Positions 9,952-21,520 of a stretch of DNA of 64,000 bases are shown in pieces. The position numbers and the translations under genes were made by a program. Positions within the stretch are counted from its first letter, which is position 1, and each line of letters begins with the position of its first letter. The stretch spans positions 1,630,794 through 1,694,793 of the forward strand of contig JAJVDF010000262.1 of the NCBI GenBank assembly GCA_022410635.1. Reading direction: 5' to 3'. The stretch comes from Tretioscincus oriximinensis (taxonomy: Eukaryota > Chordata > Lepidosauria > Squamata > Gymnophthalmidae). Under the pieces are notes generated by a model. It was not told the DNA's origin and did not search any database. It saw only the letters and a list, made by a program, of their open reading frames with translations.

Positions 9952-11002
9952 AGAACAGCACCAGAGAGAAAACATCAGCAGAGTGGCAACTTGTTCTTTT
10001 TCAGCATTCTCTAATTCAGAAAATGTACCTTTGGTTTAGATAATGTGGAAAGAAAATTACTATTCACTTTCCTGCTGAAATAGACTGAACTGTGACCTTT
10101 GTATTTTTCTGGATTCAGTTTCATTATTGTCTATGTAATGTGAAACATAGGTCCCATCCTAGTCTTCTTGGGAGAGAAGAAGACAAAATTTGAACTGAAT
10201 TCTGTTCCTTTTCTTCCCTACCAATTACTGGCTCCACTGAATCCAGCAAAAAGGATTACATTTGACAGGAGATATCCTCCTGTGAGGAGGAAAATGGGAG
10301 GGTTGGGACATATACACTTGTGCGTGCGTGCGCACATACGCTCTCTCACACACACATACAATCTAGTTTTAGTTCATTTCTGCCAGCAGAATTCTCGGAA
10401 AGTTCCTTTACCTCTGAGGCTAACACTGCCTCAATCCAGTGGGGCCAGCACAGATGGAAACCATTTTCAGTACCATTTTATTAGCCTGTCAAGACACAGC
10501 CATTGTGAAGATTGTGTGGACATTTATAAAACAGGAGGCAAAATTATATGATGTGGATATTGCTTAGAAATTTCCAGTTGACATAAGGATTCCAGGTTTT
10601 AGTCTATAAAACTTCATTGGAAAATTTAGCATGTTTCAATGCTTTCTGTATTTTATATTGTTATTATTGTGATCCACCGTGGGATCTTTTGGTGAAGACC
10701 GGGGTATAAATTTTTAAGCATTTCAGTAAATATTGAAATATATTATACCTTTTTATTGTGGGAAATACTTCTATCTTATAGTCATGGTACTCATTGTAGG
10801 TTTTTAGAACTCTAAAAAGTTCTAAATAGTGCNAATTTACTTAGCCTGCAGAGGGAAAGATCAAGCATCAAGAACCTTTTTGACGAAACCTTTTTTCGAC
10901 ATGGTTTAGGAAAAGTTAAAAAAAAACCTTCCATGATATACAAGGTTTAACTATTTCCATTCCCCTTACATTTAAAATTAAAAAGTACATTCTTATTTTT
11001 AG

Positions 11003-11056
11003 CATCTTCAAACCAGACTCCAGTTGCAATACCAGAAAGTACTGTTCAAAGAACAG
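11003..11056 (+). CDS. NCOA6: NCOA6 small coding exon (54 nt)
   Basis: The acceptor AG is at 11001-11002 after a T-rich tract, and the donor GTATAT is at 11057. The exon starts with CA, which joins the final G of the giant exon to give Ala. It then reads SSNQTPVAIPESTVQRT and ends on one base of a Val codon, so it enters and leaves in the same phase. Position, phase and size fit the stretch between the giant exon and the conserved ELEVN segment of vertebrate NCOA6. The peptide itself is poorly conserved, so the call rests mainly on splice sites and phase. Confidence 0.75.
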
Positions 11057-12117
11057 GTATATATTAATTATTGTAAACAGTATAAAGATGTATAATTGAA
11101 GTTTTTATGACCATAAACATGAGTGGGTACCCCCTTTACTGAAATAAACGTATTAACATCTGTTTCGAGATTCACTTCAAGAGATGGTGGGACTTATCAT
11201 CTCAGGATCATCCCTTCCACCTAAATTGGACCTGAATCATGAAGAGTTTTACAAATACTTGGTCCATAAATATCAAAACCAACAAAGCTGCAAATCTCTT
11301 TAAAACTAAATTAAATCCTATCACAATTGGACCTGCATCTTGATGTCATTTATTTCACTATAGTTAGACATTTTGGGATAAAGCATGAATATTCTGGAAT
11401 GAAGCAAACCATGCTTTTGCTGGAATATACAAGTACAATGGAATAATCAAGTGATATCTGGATGCAGCCTACGTTAAAAGCTGCAATAAGAATTTCACAC
11501 AAACTATGATTTGCAGTTGGCATTATACTTGTCACTGGGTTTGACTTCCAGTGAAACCAGACTGCCTCGGATTTGTCCAACATTCAAAGCAAATTTTGCC
11601 ATTTTTCTCTAGCATATAATCACTTCCTAGCTACCTGATTCAGGTTTGGTCAATGGACTAATCATTAATAATAATAAAGGAAAGGCTTGGGGAAAGGGTA
11701 TTCTCTAGAGGAATGGAGAGCTTTTAAAGTGAGTACTGGATGAGGAGTTCTCTGTTCCATTGTTTTAAATACCTGAACTGACTGATGTAAACCGGCCAGA
11801 TTTCATTATGTCAATATTGCATTTCATCTTATTTCCACTTGTGGTGATTTATGTAGGACTGTGTGATGGTGATGTAATGATTCATGTAGGTGATGCAATC
11901 AGTGATGGGGATTGAAATGTCTGACAGCTTCATTCTGTGGGTAAAAATTAATTCCATCCATGAACATGAAGTTTGTGGCCATTATTGAAGTAATTTGTGG
12001 GGGAAACCTTCAGTTACAAGGTTTCCTCAAAAAAATTACTTCATTTTTATGTACTGTCAAATATAGTTCAACAATATAATTGGTAGTGCTAAACCATCTT
12101 CTCTCTTTTTCTTCCAG
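11057..12117 (+). other. NCOA6 intron, no visible features
   Basis: AT-rich intron between the 54-nt and 46-nt exons. I see no recognisable repeat or conserved element in it, only the splice signals at each end. Confidence 0.5.
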
Positions 12118-12163
12118 TTGCACAAGAACTGGAAGTAAATTCTGCAATTATACCTGGCCTTTT
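12118..12163 (+). CDS. NCOA6: NCOA6 small coding exon (46 nt)
   Basis: The acceptor is CTTCTTCCAG ending at 12117 and the donor is GTAAGTAA at 12164, both strong. With the G carried from the previous exon it reads VAQELEVNSAIIPGL and ends with two bases of a Leu codon. The ELEVN motif followed by a small-residue/Ile segment corresponds to the conserved C-terminal region of NCOA6. The phase matches the next exon at 12898. Confidence 0.85.
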
Positions 12164-12344
12164 GTAAGTAATTAAATATGCAACAATAATATTGAATACA
12201 TTGTCTATGGCATATGTTTGGAAGATACTGTATAATGTCAATGTAGTGTCTTACTATATAATTTATCTTTTCTGGGCCATGAATAGATTTTGCCCTTTAC
12301 AGAAATCTAGTTAGAACAAAGGTAATAAACTATTATTAATAACA

Positions 12345-12600
12345 GTAGTAGTAGTAGTAGTAGTAGTAATAGGAGGAGGAGGAGGAACTGGGTATTTATA
12401 CCCTGCTTTTCTCACCCAAAGGGACACAGAGTGGCTTACAAGTGTATTTTTCACCCAAAGGCTTACAGTTTCTCAGTTGCAATTTCTTGCAATTCTTGCT
12501 TTCAAATGGTTGGGTTGGCTAGTGCTCACCCCTCCCCACTTCTGACACAGGGCCTCAAAACCAGATTTCCCAGATGAGAGACCATTTCCTTAGCGACTGC
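12345..12600 (-). repeat. tRNA-derived SINE, copy C (antisense), with (GTA)n/(GGA)n tail
   Basis: Reverse-oriented member of the 300-bp SINE family. AACTGGGTATTTATACCCTG, TTCTCACCCAAAGGGACACA and GGTTGGGTTGGCTAG are the complements of the body of copy A. CTTAGCGACTGC complements the tRNA-like head. A (GTA)n(GGA)n microsatellite forms the tail at 12345-12384. Confidence 0.7.
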
Positions 12601-12897
12601 AAAGGAGACATAATTACCCTGGTGAAATGAGCAGAAGCTTGGAGTTCTAAGTATATGCACTTTACATGGCTGAACTGCCACAAAGGAATTTTATTTGTCA
12701 TTATCTGCTTTTGTACTTCAAGGGGAATAAAAAGTTTTACACATCAGTTCTGCATCCCACGTGCTTCACCTTGTAAATTTGGGATACTTTTTACTAATAG
12801 ACATTTTGGTTACTTAAATTAAAGTTTCACAGTGGAGCGATTTAGTGCTGTTCAAGAATAACGTATAAATTCATCGGCTTTTTCTTACTTCCGTTAG

Positions 12898-13046
12898 GAA
12901 CGAGCCAAAGGAAAGTTGTGAAAAATCTAAAACACCCAGTAGAAGAAATTCAAGAACAGAGGAATCTGCAGCAGTCCAGGAATCCCTAGAGAACGGTCAG
13001 CGCAAGAGGTCCACCAGGCCAGCATCTGCCTCCAGCACTGTAAAAG
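12898..13046 (+). CDS. NCOA6: NCOA6 penultimate coding exon (149 nt)
   Basis: The acceptor AG is at 12896-12897 and the donor is GTGAGG at 13047. The exon completes a Leu codon, then reads NEPKESCEKSKTPSRRNSR, TEESAAVQESLENGQRKR and STRPASASSTVK, ending on one base of a Glu codon. The basic, Ser/Arg-rich PSRRNSRTEE and RKRSTRPASAS segments are hallmarks of the NCOA6 C-terminus and probably act as nuclear localisation or protein-contact sequence. Confidence 0.93.
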
Positions 13047-13510
13047 GTGAGGCGTTCAGCAGAGGAGTCTTTCCCACATTTGTGGTATGTGCATAAAAAT
13101 GCAACATAACACTCTCAGAGAAGAAAATAGGGCATTTTAGTAAGGTCTGACTAACTTACAAGCTGAAATTATAAATTGCTGTGCTTATCTGTTTTTCTGG
13201 ACCCTTGTATAGAAACTTCATGTCTCCCCTTAAAATTACCTAAAACAAATGCCTAGATATTACCTCCAGGTTGGTCAGAGAGAAGGATGCCTCTGAAGGC
13301 CATTTGGAGGAAGTCAAGAACAGAAGGTTCTTGACATGCCCGGAATCAAGATATTGCTTTTATTCAGTAATTCCCTTTCAGCTGGCTTTTTGAGACCCAC
13401 AGGAACCATAGTTCAGAATCAAGAAGTAATGAATTCAATTTTTGAAAATGATTTTTCCCTTCTTGTTTGGGAGTGTACTTAAGTAATTTTTATTTTTATT
13501 ATTTATTATA

Positions 13511-13764
13511 CAGGGTGCTTCAAAAATGTATACACACTGTGAACTTCCATAGAAAATTTATTTACCACTTAATAACCTGCTTACGTTCTTCAAAACTCAA
13601 ACNTACGTCCGCCATGTTGATATTACTATTCTATTATGCTGCCACCTGGTGAAGAAATAGAACATTAGCCTCGTAGAGCAGGAAATCCTGAAATTTAACT
13701 TTGTAGAACAGTAAATAAATTTTCTATGGAAGTTCAAAGTGTGTATACATTTTGAAGCACCCTG
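13511..13764. mobile_element. Tc1/mariner-type MITE, copy 2
   Basis: 254-bp element with the same ends as the copy at 8498: CAGGGTGCTTCAAAAATG on the left and TTTGAAGCACCCTG on the right. TA precedes the left end (13509-13510), and the right flank has mutated to CA. The left arm matches only about 45 bp before the unique middle, while the right arm keeps TTTAACTTTGTAGAACAG. No coding capacity. Confidence 0.8.
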
Positions 13765-13770
13765 CATTTA

Positions 13771-14215
13771 TTTACATTTCTATACTGCCTTACACCCGAA
13801 GGTCTCAGAGCAGTTAACAATAAAAAACACAACACATTAAAAACAGCCATATCTAAAAATAAGGAAGGGACCACAGTTTTCTCAGCCAAAGGCCAGGCCA
13901 AAGAGATGTTTCTTCAAGCACTTTCTGAATGCACAGAGATGATTGATGCACCTCGAGGAAGAGATAATTCCATAATCTGGGGCCACCACAGAGAAGGGTG
14001 GGAACCTATCCCGGTTTCCCACCCTCTCTGCCACTGAGGGAGTTGGTACAGCCAGGATGGCCACCCCTGAAGATCTTAAGGCACTGGCGGGTTCATATTG
14101 GAGAAGGCGTTCCTTTAGATATTTGGGGCCCAATCTATATTTAGAGAAATAGAAGCAACCATATTCCCCCAAAATATACTTTTCCTGGTGTAGGCTGCAT
14201 CCAACTACTCGTATC
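13771..14215 (-). repeat. L2-like LINE fragment (antisense)
   Basis: It starts with the widespread reptile LINE end TTTATTTACATTTCTATACT and GCCTTACACCCGAAGGTCTC, then CAATAAAAAACACAACACAT. Further on are AGATAATTCCATAATCTGGG, GGCCACCACAGAGAAGG and GATCTTAAGGCACTGG, which I associate with L2-like LINE copies in lizards. Frames inside are broken. Confidence 0.5.
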
Positions 14216-14319
14216 CTCAATTTAGAATAACACTAAAGAGGAACCCACTGGCCAGAGGTCCCTTCATAAACATAAAGTCGTGCTCTCCCTGCACAAGCTT
14301 CTCTTATTCCAGCCTTTAA

Positions 14320-14890
14320 AATGTATTGAGGAACGGCTGAGTTGTGGGAAAATTGCAGTAGATTTCAACACTTTGTGGATCAGGAAAATGTACAAGAAAA
14401 TGGCAACAAGGATGGTCAAAGAGCTGGAGCACCTCCTTTAAGAAATCAGGCTGCTACATCTGGGTTTCTATAGCCTTGGAAGATGGTTTTTAAGAGGATA
14501 CCAGACTGAAGTATATAAAATCGTGCATGGGGTGGAACAGGTGGATAGAGAAACCTTATTTCCGTATCACAGAGCACCAGAACCAAGGGGTACTCTATGA
14601 TGGGCAGGAGAATTAGAATGTAGAAGGGAAAATACTTTTTTTCACCCAGAGAATCATAAATGTATGAAATTTTCTATCAGGTGGTGATGACAGCAATTAG
14701 TGCATCAGTAGTACTAAGATGAAAATCTAGTGTTCCTCCAGGTTGGAGAAACAGGTTGTAAGGAACTGAAAACGGATGATGGTTTTGCCTCTTTGNTCAG
14801 TTTGAGAATGCCCAGAAGCATTTGATGGGCCTCTGTGAGACAGAATGCTGGATTAGATGAGCTATGGGCTCTTCTTACGATAGCAAATAA
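14320..14890 (+). repeat. CR1/L3-like LINE 3' region
   Basis: Contains ATATAAAATCGTGCATGGGG, TTTTTTCACCCAGAGAATCA and the terminal CTGTGAGACAGAATGCTGGA with TTAGATGAGCTATGGGCTC, the usual order at the 3' end of CR1/L3-type LINEs. Homologous antisense copies are at 41090-41560, 57395-57640 and 59285-59960. Confidence 0.6.
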
Positions 14891-16015
14891 TATACATGAA
14901 ANGCTTCACTTTCAAATGTGCAAATTGCACCTATTATTCATAAGATGCCCATTTTCAGTTCAGTGGGTTTTTTTCTGTTAACATATAAGCATCATTCCCA
15001 TTTTTATTATGGCAGATAGTCCAGTGTGAGGTGAGAGACATTGGTTTTGCCAAATGAATGGTTCTGTTTTTGCTTCTCATGACCAATATTCATTACAACT
15101 CTCTTCTGTACAGACATCAGTCAGTATTTCAGGTTTTAAAAACACTGGTTTGCATATTTACATGAGAGAGTTTGCAACCCCCTATTACTTGTGTATTGGA
15201 CTTGAAAGTGGCTCTTTTCTCTTAGCTTTTCTGGGCTGGTAGTTAATATTTGCTTGCTTCTGTGTTCCACTTGTTTTGGAAATTTCTGTAGCATTAATGT
15301 GCAGAACAGAATTTTTGTGAATAATGTGATACTGCTGTATGGCAGTATACTTTAGAGACCTCAAAAATAAGTACAGGAAAAAGTTATGTAAATAAATATA
15401 GGCTTAATGGTTAGTTCATGGAAAAACTAGTTTGAAAAACAGGATGAAGTTTCNCCTCAGGTAGTTAATTCAGGTAGGCAGACATCGGTTCCATTCCATG
15501 CTATATCCACCAGAGTCGTAACTTCATCAGCCATTTTTTAAAAACATACCAGATAACACAAAAGGTAGGAATGTGCAAAACATTTTCATAAAGTGTGTTT
15601 GGCTATGAAAGGAAAAATATGATCAGCTGTTGAAACAGAACAACCTGCCATAGTGGAGTTCCTCTTTATGGAGAGAAGAAGGAAAACAAACCAATGTTTT
15701 TGTCTGAAGGACTTTTCATTCTTCCCAGCACAAAGAAGGATGAGGAAATATTGTGATTAACTGGGTTTGGGGGAGGCCCCCTAGGAACCTGCAATAACCT
15801 GTAAAATTTTATGTCTTAATTTTATGGCTTTTAAGTCATACGTAGTTGTAAAATTCAAATCTTTTTGAGTGTTCCGTTAGAACAATTACTGGGTTTTTTT
15901 TGCAAAACTCAAGGAATGTCCCATTTGTACACCTAGGAATTGTAAACTTCCCATGAATGACATTTTTTATGTATCTAGAATTTAGATTACATCACCCAGT
16001 TAACAGTCTCTACAG

Positions 16016-17169
16016 CAGGAGTGGGGAACCTACGGCCCAGATCTGGCTGTGGAACCAATTGATCCGTGCCTCCCAGCATGATCCCTTCTGAACCATTTGG
16101 TCCGGTCTGCTCCCCGTGACTCCTGCATCTTCCTTTTGTATCTCCCAATCTTGTTTTGACATCTCCAATCTTATTGAGCCACCTGGCGAGGCATCTCATA
16201 TGTAGGAATGCCTGTGCTAGCTGCCTCAGAGGTAGGCTTCTGAAGTAGCCAGGCACAGATGGTCCTATATTTTATGTGCGCAGTATATGACATAGGCATC
16301 AGATCTGTTAATGTAGCACAAAGGACTGGCTACACCTGCTACTTTTGAAGCTTGCCTCCAAGGCAGCTCACATAGGTGTTCCTACGTGGTACAAGGTGTC
16401 CTGGCAGGCAGCATAACCAATGCATCCAGGCCCATAGCTGCACCAGCCACCTCAGAGGTGGGCTTCCGAGGCAACAGGTAAACCTGTGTGTTGTGTGCAC
16501 ATGATCTGATGCAGGCATCAGATCCAGTCCATGTAGCACAAAGGATTGGCTGTGCCTGCTACCCCAGAAGCCCCCTTTCAAGGCAGCTGAAGCAACAACG
16601 GGACTGGACACCTTAGGCTTCCAGTTCCTGCCCCCAATCACTGTGTGGAGTTAAGCAACATGGTGGTGGGCTGGTGACAAGGTGTGCAGTGTAGGGAGTC
16701 CACATGACTAGCTGCACCTGCTGCCTCAAATGCCCACCTCTGAGGCAACTTGTTTAGCTACAGGGCAATACATGAGAACAGGTGGCTCCGAAAGCCCATG
16801 AGTTTTGAAAAATGGATTTGACAATGCTTTTTAAAAATTCATAGCCTTCTAGGGCTTCTCAGTTCCAGTGCAATGAGCCTATGCAAGTGTACTGCGTTGG
16901 AAGTGGCATATTTCACCAAGGGAAGCAAGACGAAAGGGCAAGGGAGGGAAGGGCTTGGGNGCATTGAAAAGCCTGTGATTTTTGTGGGGTTGGGAGAAAT
17001 AAAGGGTATGGGCAGATGAAGAGGACATGGCCTGTGCATTGGTGTGACTTGGGTGGAGTGTGGTCTGGGCAAGGAGGGTCAAGGCCTCGGGTGGGGAGGG
17101 GTTATGGCCCACGAATGACATTAGAAATATCAAAATGGCCCCTGACTGAAAAAATGTTTCCCAGCCCTG
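16016..17169. mobile_element. hAT-like element with internal tandem duplication
   Basis: The left end CAGGAGTGGGGAACCTACGG resembles the common reptile hAT start; the reverse complement of the right end is CAGGGCTGGGAAACAT. Within it, two related units of about 230 bp follow each other (about 16205-16430 and 16435-16680). Both contain a CCTCAGAGGT.GGCTTC core, GGCATCAGATC and ATGTAGCACAAAGGA.TGGCT. A third partial unit follows. The 8-bp flanks CTCTACAG and CTTGTAGC are not clearly duplicated. Confidence 0.45.
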
Positions 17170-17563
17170 CTTGTAGCTTTGATGCCCTGGAAAATGAACA
17201 AGTTCATGATCAGCTTAATCCTGTTTAGTAGATAAGGACGCTTTATTGTATTTTGTGTATGAGAACTCCAAGTATCCACAATATCCACTGGTTAACATCC
17301 AGTGATATTTTCATTTTTCTACTTAAGTTATGACACATGTCTAAATAATAACCTTAATTTCTATGGCTTGGAGGGGGGGATGGGGTTTTTAGCAAAGAAA
17401 AAGAAAAATTAGATAAGTCCATTGTATCCTCCAATTAGTTGGCTTATTTTGGAACCCCGTTTTTGGCATTGCCTCCATTTTGCATAACACAAGAATAAAT
17501 GTGTTTATGTATTTGCATCTTTAATGAATAACTGAATTCCTGCACTGCTGTTTTCCCCCACAG

Positions 17564-17610
17564 AAACAAATGCAGGCGCTATGCAGTCCAAACGGAGAAA
17601 ATCAAAGTGA
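17564..17610 (+). CDS. NCOA6: NCOA6 terminal coding segment and stop
   Basis: The acceptor is TTTTCCCCCACAG ending at 17563. The segment completes a Glu codon and reads ETNAGAMQSKRRKSK followed by TGA at 17608-17610. The AMQSKRRKSK end matches the extreme basic C-terminus of vertebrate NCOA6. The 4.5-kb intron before it (13047-17563) has been enlarged by repeats. Confidence 0.95.
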
Positions 17611-18155
17611 AGTACTGAATGGATGTACAAGATATGGAAATGTGTGAATGTTATAACAATTATGAATTATAAATGATCTAAAATTATTTACAGCAATCCA
17701 TTTTATTATCCCATTGTCAGCACATGCAAAAGGTTTTGTACCTAAAAATTAAACGATAATAACAAGGAGTTGGGGGAATCAGTTTATATGTAAAATTTTC
17801 TGGTTTTATAGAGTCAACATATAGCACACTAGATTTAGCATGTTGTAAAAAAAAACCTAAAGAGATAATTGTAAATTTCTACATTTTCACTTTTCATAAG
17901 AGAAACTAGATTACAGGGTTGTCTTTTTTTAGATATGAAAATAATGTATTGTGCTGTTGGTCAAGTACTGTATGTGAATAGCAGTTAAAAGGGTTCTGTA
18001 TGGCCCAATCTTGGAAATGTAAATAATTTTATTATATAATAGGCTTGATGTATTTGTTGTAGAAAAGGACCAGTGGGGGGTAAAATGAAGTGGGACGGTT
18101 TGTGAAATGTGGATTACCTAGTGTTCAAAATAAATGTCATTGATCTATTATTTGA
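17611..18155 (+). other. NCOA6: NCOA6 3'UTR
   Basis: This is a short AT-rich 3' untranslated region directly after the stop codon. A canonical AATAAA lies at 18129-18134 and is followed by T-rich sequence, so cleavage is expected near 18150. The end is inferred from the signal only. Confidence 0.75.
18129..18134 (+). terminator. NCOA6 poly(A) signal AATAAA
   Basis: Canonical AATAAA about 520 nt after the NCOA6 stop codon, followed by a T-rich stretch. It is the last plausible signal before intergenic repeats begin. Confidence 0.7.
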
Positions 18156-18494
18156 GTAGAATTTTATTTAACATTGTTATTTTCACACCGACTGTGGCTT
18201 AGTGGAGAATTTGCAAACAACCTCCTAGGAGAAAACTACTCTGAGTGATAGATCTGTTGCCATCATGATGAGTCACTAACAGTAATAGAAGTTATCCCCA
18301 AACAATGAACATTATGCTTTATCAAAATAAGGGTTTCAACTCACCTGTTTTACCATTTCCCCAGCTATTCAGAGTATAAGACTAATTTTACTGGGTGTCA
18401 TTTAAGAACTACTAGAAATTTTCCAGATTGGACTCTGCACCCTGTACAGGGCTGCCCTTAAAAACAATTTGGAAGCTGATGGTTACTACCAAAT

Positions 18495-18790
18495 TGACAT
18501 AGAACCATAATTGGAAGGGACCTCCAGGTTCAGTGGGTTCAACCCCCTATTCAATGCAGGATTCACAAAACCATCCCACACAGATGGCTGTCCAGGCTCT
18601 ATTTGAAGACCTCCAGCGAAGGGCCTCACCACCCACTGTGGCAACCTATTCCACTGGTTTATTACATGTAATGTCAAAGGTTTTTCTGATATCAAATCTA
18701 TATCTACTTCCTTGCAGTTTCATCCCATTGTTTCTAGTCCTGCTATGTGCCAACGAGAACAAAGTTGATCTCTGCCCTGTGTCAGCCCTT
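18495..18790 (+). repeat. CR1 LINE fragment
   Basis: AGAACCATAATTGGAAGGGA, CCTCCAGGTTCAGTGGGTTC and CAACCCCCTATTCAATGCAG, then TGTCCAGGCTCTATTTGAAG and CTATTCCACTGG, follow the order of the amniote CR1 consensus. Heavily mutated. A shorter related piece is at 50972-51050. Confidence 0.65.
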
Positions 18791-19394
18791 TATTGTTGTG
18801 AAGACTCATAATTGGTTGTACATGCACCGTTATGCAGTTTTTTCTATATGGAAATTAAAAAGTGGTTTGCTATTGCCTGCTTCTGGGAGGGACTAGGAGT
18901 AGAACTGACTTCCCTCTATTTTCCAGTAATTTACTCAGTACTCTATCACTGAGCTGCATATGTGTAACTCAGAGTTCTCAAAGGCTGTAGAAACCTTTGT
19001 AATATTTGAAACCACCTTCACTGGTTCTTAATAATATAGATTTATCACTAGTGTGTAGGTTTTTGAATTATTCATCCACACAGAAGCCACAAAAGTTTCC
19101 AGATGGCAAAATGGGGTGTTTAGAAATGTTAAATGACTATAGAAAGATATTTCTGTCTTGCTTGTCAATGAATGATCGTTTTGCTTTATACCTTTGTTTC
19201 TCATGTAGAATCAAATCAAATGTTATCAATCAAGCCAAATTAATGTTGAGGGTGTCTTCCTTGTCTCATCCACTGCAGTTGTCACAGGAAATTCTGTGGG
19301 AGGGAAATCTGACATTCCTGTTGACATTTCTGTAGGGTTCCATTTTTTCCATGTAGTGCAGTGTTAAACACGCTAATGATTTTGCTCAGACCAC

Positions 19395-19830
19395 AGGCCC
19401 TCCCCAGTGGCAGCTTGTCTCTGGATTCGTGGGGTCCGGCGAACACTCAGATTAAAATCAATGATAAAATCTCCATAGAAAACAATGGAGAACCATTGGC
19501 CAGTCATAGAGAAATTTCCAACAAATCAGAAAGCTCCAGGCAGCTTTTTTATTGTCAAAAGGGTTTGCCAACCCCAGAAATAATGGGAGGGCTGCCTGGG
19601 AGGGGCTACAGTCTCTCAGTCTCCGTCGAGGTNCCATTTTGTATTGGCATTCAACTTGCAGACTGAAAGAGAGACTGGTAAGTGCTTGAATGTGCCTCTC
19701 AGCCCCTTTCCTAACGTTGTCGAGGCTGGAAGAAGAGAACTTTCTCCAGCCTCGGCAACGTTAAGAACTGGTCCTGCCCCCCCACCCCAATCTCAAAGTG
19801 CACCAGTCACCACAGGCCCCGCCCACTACT
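19395..19830. repeat. Probable dispersed repeat with internal hairpin
   Basis: Locally GC-rich block with phrases such as GGGAGGGGCTACAGTCTCTC and CCATTTTGTATTGGC that look like a reptile dispersed repeat, but I cannot name the family. A hairpin with 19-bp arms (one mismatch) lies at 19712-19730 / 19745-19763. One N is at about 19632. Confidence 0.35.
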
Positions 19831-21290
19831 TTGATCCCTTGAAAAATATTTGCGAACTTAGACAAATGTATTGCTTAAATAAATTTATATATATGCATAT
19901 ATTTATAACACTATTTACAAGAGAACAAGTCTAAAAGGAAAAGAAAATGAATCACAAATCACTAAGCTTGCTTTTTCCAGCTTATTATTTGCATGTGATT
20001 TGTCGGAGGGCCCCATGATGGCCCTTGCCATTATCAAAGTGATCAATGTCCCAGAAACTGTAAAACAGCCAAGCTGGTGGCTATTAAGTTCTTTTACCAG
20101 GATCAAAAGGCAGCGTCTTGTTGCAGAACACACCACTCAGATAACGCTAAGGTACATTTAAAACAAAGCATCACAGTTTTACCAGTTCTTAAATTTCATT
20201 AGGACATGCAGATTAGTATCAACAGATTCATACCNAAATACGACGCACCCATTTAAATCAAATTCTCAAACATGTATCTTTAAGGAAACAACATGTTTTG
20301 TTTTTGTCCCTGAGTCCATGCTGTGAATTTTCTGTGTACATATTCTTAAAAAGATGTGAGAATTTCTTTCCGTACCAGATGACATTTTTACACACCCAGC
20401 CACTCATCAAAAAACATTGCACAGCTACTCACAACTTAAAAGGTTGAGCTTTTTTTAAAAAAAAAAAAGAGTTTACATCCTGTTATTACATCGTTACACA
20501 AATGCATTTCCATATACAAAAACACACGCCAAAGTTAATCTAAGCACCTTTCCTTCAGCTTAACATAGAAAAAAACTATTGAATAGTTAGTGTTTTGCTT
20601 GGATACATGAATTGCCAGGGTGCACAGCCTTTAGATGACTTTTTCGTAATAGTAACAGCAAAATTCAGGCATTTTATGAATATTTGAAATGTCTGAAATT
20701 ACAGGATCTGTCCAAAGATANTAGTTTATTTCTGAACACTTGGCTTTGCAGTCATGGCTGTTTTGTTTATTCTTGGCACATGGAAATTGGTTACAAAGAG
20801 GGCTCACGCACACACACCCCAGTACATGGGAATCAACTTCAGGCCATCTGAGAAGCATCAGATTTTGTATTTTTGTACTTCAGCTGTAGCACAGACAACC
20901 ACATATTTGCTTCCCAGAGTTTACAGTCAATGTTGAAAGAGGTTTGATTGTATTTCCACTCTAGGGAGCATTGTCTTTGTCCTCTTAACTTCCAGCTGAT
21001 GTTGGATAAGATCCTAGATGAGAAGCCATGAGAAAGACTTAATGGCTGACAGCCTTTTGTTACTAAAATAGAAGCTATCTTAAAAAGATGAGACAAATTT
21101 GAAAACGTTTACGCAAGCTCTTCGCTCTTAATAGAAGTTTTTTCNTTTCTTTTCCTTAACAAGAACCTAAGAACAGTTTTACCAGATCAGATCAAAGGAC
21201 GTTTTAATCTAACAGTCTTTCTCCATCTCAAACCAGAAAGGTTATTTAGAAAAATTATAGGCAGGAATTAGGTAAGAGCCCAACATTTTG

Positions 21291-21293
21291 CCT

Positions 21294-21324
<31 letters not shown>

Positions 21325-21520
21325 CTTGTACTTATATCCCGCCCTATACCCAAAGGTTTCAGGGCGGCCAACCAAAGGGCGGCGCACATCGCTTTTGTTG
21401 CTTTCTCCACAACAGACACCTTGTGGAATAGGTGGGGCTGAGAGGGTTCTAAAGAACTGTGACTGGCCCAAGGTCACCCAGTTGGCTTTCGTGGAGGAAT
21501 GGGGAATCGAACCGGGAGAA
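21291..21520 (-). repeat. (TTTA)n plus antisense squamate SINE
   Basis: A (TTTA)n run is followed by TACTTATATCCCGCCCTATA, then CTCCACAACAGACACCTTGT, AGAACTGTGACTGGCCCAAG and TCACCCAGTTGGCTTTCGTG. Read in reverse this is the body of the widespread squamate tRNA-derived SINE. It ends with GGGAATCGAACCGGG, the complement of the tRNA B-box region. Confidence 0.7.

Larger units (their letters stand above)
8227..11002 (+). other. NCOA6 intron with nested transposons
   Basis: Intron after the giant exon. It contains a mariner-type MITE (8498-9763) split by a Penelope-like element (8635-9654), and a palindromic MITE at about 9864-9951. The stretch 9980-11000 shows nothing except a short CACACA-type simple repeat near 10325-10360. 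Confidence 0.7.
13047..17563 (+). other. NCOA6 last intron, repeat-rich
   Basis: This 4.5-kb intron before the terminal exon contains a second mariner-type MITE (13511-13764), an L2-like LINE piece (13771-14215), a CR1/L3-like LINE 3' part (about 14320-14890) and a hAT-like element (16016-17169). I saw nothing specific in 14900-16015. Confidence 0.65.

Noticed and set aside
21291..21340. (TTTA)n tract considered as a CRISPR-like or satellite array
   Set aside because: Simple tetranucleotide repeat belonging to the poly-A-like end of a LINE/SINE copy.
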